From an uncultured Oscillospiraceae bacterium (GTDB lineage: Bacteria; Bacillota; Clostridia; Oscillospirales; Oscillospiraceae), in the NCBI GenBank assembly GCA_934572355.1, contig CAKTKV010000089.1, positions 1-6,675 of the forward strand: a DNA stretch of 6,675 nucleotides, read 5' to 3'. Made by a program: the position numbers and the translations under genes. Below the pieces are notes generated by a model, which searched no databases, was not told the DNA's origin, and was given only the letters and a program-made list of their open reading frames with translations. Of this stretch, positions 5,524 to 6,675 are shown piece after piece. The first letter of the stretch is position 1. Each line of letters starts with the position of its first letter.

Positions 5524-6141
5524 TCACTCCTCGCTTGCTTCTCCTGAAACGTCATTTATGCTGAGCTGCTCGCCGTTCTCGTCGGCTTGCAGCTTGTCTA
5601 TCGCTTCCTTGAGCTTGTCCATTCCTTCGCCCGCGCTGACCTCAGGAAGCGGCGGCAGCTCAGTCATGGAGCTTATGCCCATCGTCCTGAGGAACACATC
5701 AGTCGTGCGAAACACCGCCGGGCGCCCCGGGACCTCAAGTCTGCCGCACTCCTCGATAAGCCCGCGCTCCTGAAGCATGCTTACGGTATAGGAGCTGTCA
5801 ACGCCCCTGACCTGATCGACATACGCGCGGGTGACCGGCTGAAAATACGCAACGACTGCAAGCGTCTCAAGCGCCGGCTGCGAGAGCACCGGGGGCTTTC
5901 TCTGCTCCAGCGCCTTGGTTATATACGCCGCGTACTCCGGGGCGGAGCACATTTGCAGTTTGTCCTCAAGGCGGAGAATACGCATGCCGCGGGAGTTTGC
6001 ACCGTAATACTCCTGAAGCTCTGCCGCGGTGCACTCTATATCATGTTCATCAACGCCGAGGATCAGCGACAGCCGCGCTATGGGCACACTGTCGCCCGCA
6101 GCGAAAAGGATGGCCTCAACAGCCGAAGTAAGATTTATCAT
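5524..6141 (-). CDS. scpB: Segregation and condensation protein ScpB
   Basis: ScpB dimerises and binds ScpA, which bridges the SMC heads to form the bacterial condensin acting on the nucleoid. At 205 residues it has typical length. Two winged-helix domains are expected: residues about 1-80 (AVEAILFAAGDSVPIARLSLILG at 7-29) and about 85-160. The second contains the most conserved stretch: LSQPALETLAVVAYFQPVTR (86-105), then VRGVDSS (111-117), LQERGLIEECGR (123-134), VPGRPAVFRTTDVFLRTMGI (137-156) and LPPLPE. The tail after about 170 is acidic and probably disordered. The ATG at 6141 lies 3 nt after the scpA stop with only a weak GAG upstream, so translation probably depends on ribosomes arriving from scpA. 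Confidence 0.96.
   Translation of the reverse strand: MINLTSAVEAILFAAGDSVPIARLSLILGVDEHDIECTAAELQEYYGANSRGMRILRLEDKLQMCSAPEYAAYITKALEQRKPPVLSQPALETLAVVAYFQPVTRAYVDQVRGVDSSYTVSMLQERGLIEECGRLEVPGRPAVFRTTDVFLRTMGISSMTELPPLPEVSAGEGMDKLKEAIDKLQADENGEQLSINDVSGEASEE
5527..5532 (-). promoter_or_regulatory. Shine-Dalgarno that selects the TTG start of the DUF2953 gene
   Basis: GAGGAG on the minus strand lies at the very end of scpB, 8 nt before TTG at 5518. The spacer contains the scpB TGA and an ATG that is followed at once by TAA, so that ATG cannot start a protein. Confidence 0.75.
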
Positions 6142-6144
6142 ACA

Positions 6145-6675
6145 TTACTCAACGATCTTGTCAATTATACTGTCCATATCGCCGCCGACAAATTCAAGAG
6201 AATAGTCATTTTCGCCGCGGGTGATATGGATGCTGCCCATACTGCAAAGCTCCAGTATGGACATAAACGCAGCCACCACCTCCGAGCGGGAGCGGCAGTC
6301 GCGGTAAATTTCATTTAAGCTGGCACAGCCGTCGCGGAGCCGATGCAGTATTTGCAGGCTCTTGTCACGGACACTGTATATGATGCGCTTGGGAACGGCG
6401 GCGCTGATATCGGGCTCCGGTGCCTTGCCGCCTCGGGAGTAGATAGAATACATCGCCTTGAGCAGATCGACCGGCTCATGCCGGTAGGCGTACTCCTTGC
6501 TCAACGGCGGGAGAGGCTCGGGCATCTTGGAAAAATACAACATGCCTATCTCGGATGCCTTTTTAAGCTCCGGCAGCACCTTCTGTATCGAGGCGAAAAT
6601 GTCCCGGCACTTGAGCTGCTCAAGAGAGGCCATGAGCACTTCAAGCTCCGATACCTCCTCGTCCCCCGCAAGCAG
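6145..6675 (-). CDS. scpA: Segregation and condensation protein ScpA, C-terminal part, cut by window edge
   Basis: ScpA is the kleisin of the SMC-ScpAB condensin: its N-terminus binds the neck of one SMC and its C-terminal winged helix binds the head of the other, with ScpB on the central region. The frame is open from the right edge (first residues LLAGDEEVSELEVL) to TAA at 6147-6145, giving 176 residues. About 75 N-terminal residues of a usual 250 are missing. The middle LEQLKCRDIFASIQKVLPEL corresponds to the ScpB-binding helical region. The C-terminal part RIIYSVRDKSLQILHRL...RSRSEVVAAFMSILELCSMGSI is the typical winged-helix region. GTG at 6639 and ATG at 6633 are internal codons, not the start. 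Identity rests on this C-terminal pattern and on scpB 3 nt downstream. Confidence 0.93.
   Translation of the reverse strand: MLAGDEEVSELEVLMASLEQLKCRDIFASIQKVLPELKKASEIGMLYFSKMPEPLPPLSKEYAYRHEPVDLLKAMYSIYSRGGKAPEPDISAAVPKRIIYSVRDKSLQILHRLRDGCASLNEIYRDCRSRSEVVAAFMSILELCSMGSIHITRGENDYSLEFVGGDMDSIIDKIVE

Noticed and set aside
4721..5773. Long plus-strand open frame (350 codons) opposite the DUF2953 gene and scpB
   Set aside because: Its His/Arg/Leu/Phe-rich composition mirrors the Lys/Glu-rich codons on the other strand, it crosses a gene boundary and shows no domain pattern. It would deserve another look only if strand-specific RNA were seen.
5587..6318. Plus-strand open frame (243 codons) opposite scpB and scpA
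   Set aside because: It is antisense to conserved condensin genes and crosses their junction, with no recognisable motif.
6633..6639. GTG or ATG as a start of a short scpA-like gene
   Set aside because: The frame stays open to the window edge with ScpA-like sequence upstream, and no Shine-Dalgarno precedes these codons at proper spacing, so they are internal codons of a partial gene.

Overview
The window reads as one uninterrupted, co-directional gene cluster on the minus strand. In transcription order (right to left) it is scpA (partial) - scpB - DUF2953 membrane protein - gerW/ytfJ - S11 D-alanyl-D-alanine carboxypeptidase - rluB-type pseudouridine synthase - HI0933-family flavoprotein - cmk - ispH (partial). 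Gene order, Shine-Dalgarno sequences, GTG/TTG starts and the GerW (YtfJ) spore protein point to a fairly GC-rich member of the Clostridia, probably an Oscillospiraceae/Ruminococcaceae-like anaerobe. The lineage is inferred from gene families and synteny, not from a marker gene.

Layout by position: 1-487 holds the N-terminal 162 residues of IspH. Cmk lies at 493-1182, the flavoprotein at 1197-2426, the pseudouridine synthase at 2433-3152 and the carboxypeptidase at 3153-4259. GerW is at 4309-4689, the DUF2953 protein at 4679-5518, ScpB at 5524-6141 and the C-terminal 176 residues of ScpA at 6145-6675. Gaps are 3, 5, -11, 49, 0, 6, 14 and 5 nt, so polycistronic transcription with much translational coupling is likely. 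There is no gene-free stretch over 300 bases. I see no tRNA, rRNA, CRISPR, insertion sequence or phage gene. I found no convincing promoter, which presumably lies to the right of the window.

The genes combine chromosome and cell-cycle functions (ScpAB condensin), envelope and spore functions (DUF2953, GerW, the carboxypeptidase), ribosome maturation (RluB), nucleotide metabolism (Cmk) and isoprenoid synthesis (IspH). This resembles the scpAB-dacB-spmAB-rluB order of Bacillus, but without spmAB. From memory of clostridial clusters, a plsC gene often separates cmk from ispH; it is absent here.

The neighbourhood is essentially core housekeeping, and I do not see a novel system in it. The most unusual non-coding signal is a 17-bp hairpin in the only real intergenic gap. 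It contains the GTG start region of the carboxypeptidase gene, and its stem is continuous only in the RNA of the coding strand, through tandem G-U pairs. It could be a terminator/attenuator after gerW or a device that hides the start site. Secondary points are corrected starts for cmk and gerW, a TTG start for the DUF2953 gene, a Lys/Pro/Glu linker in that protein, and a cysteine-rich carboxypeptidase that lacks a C-terminal anchor.
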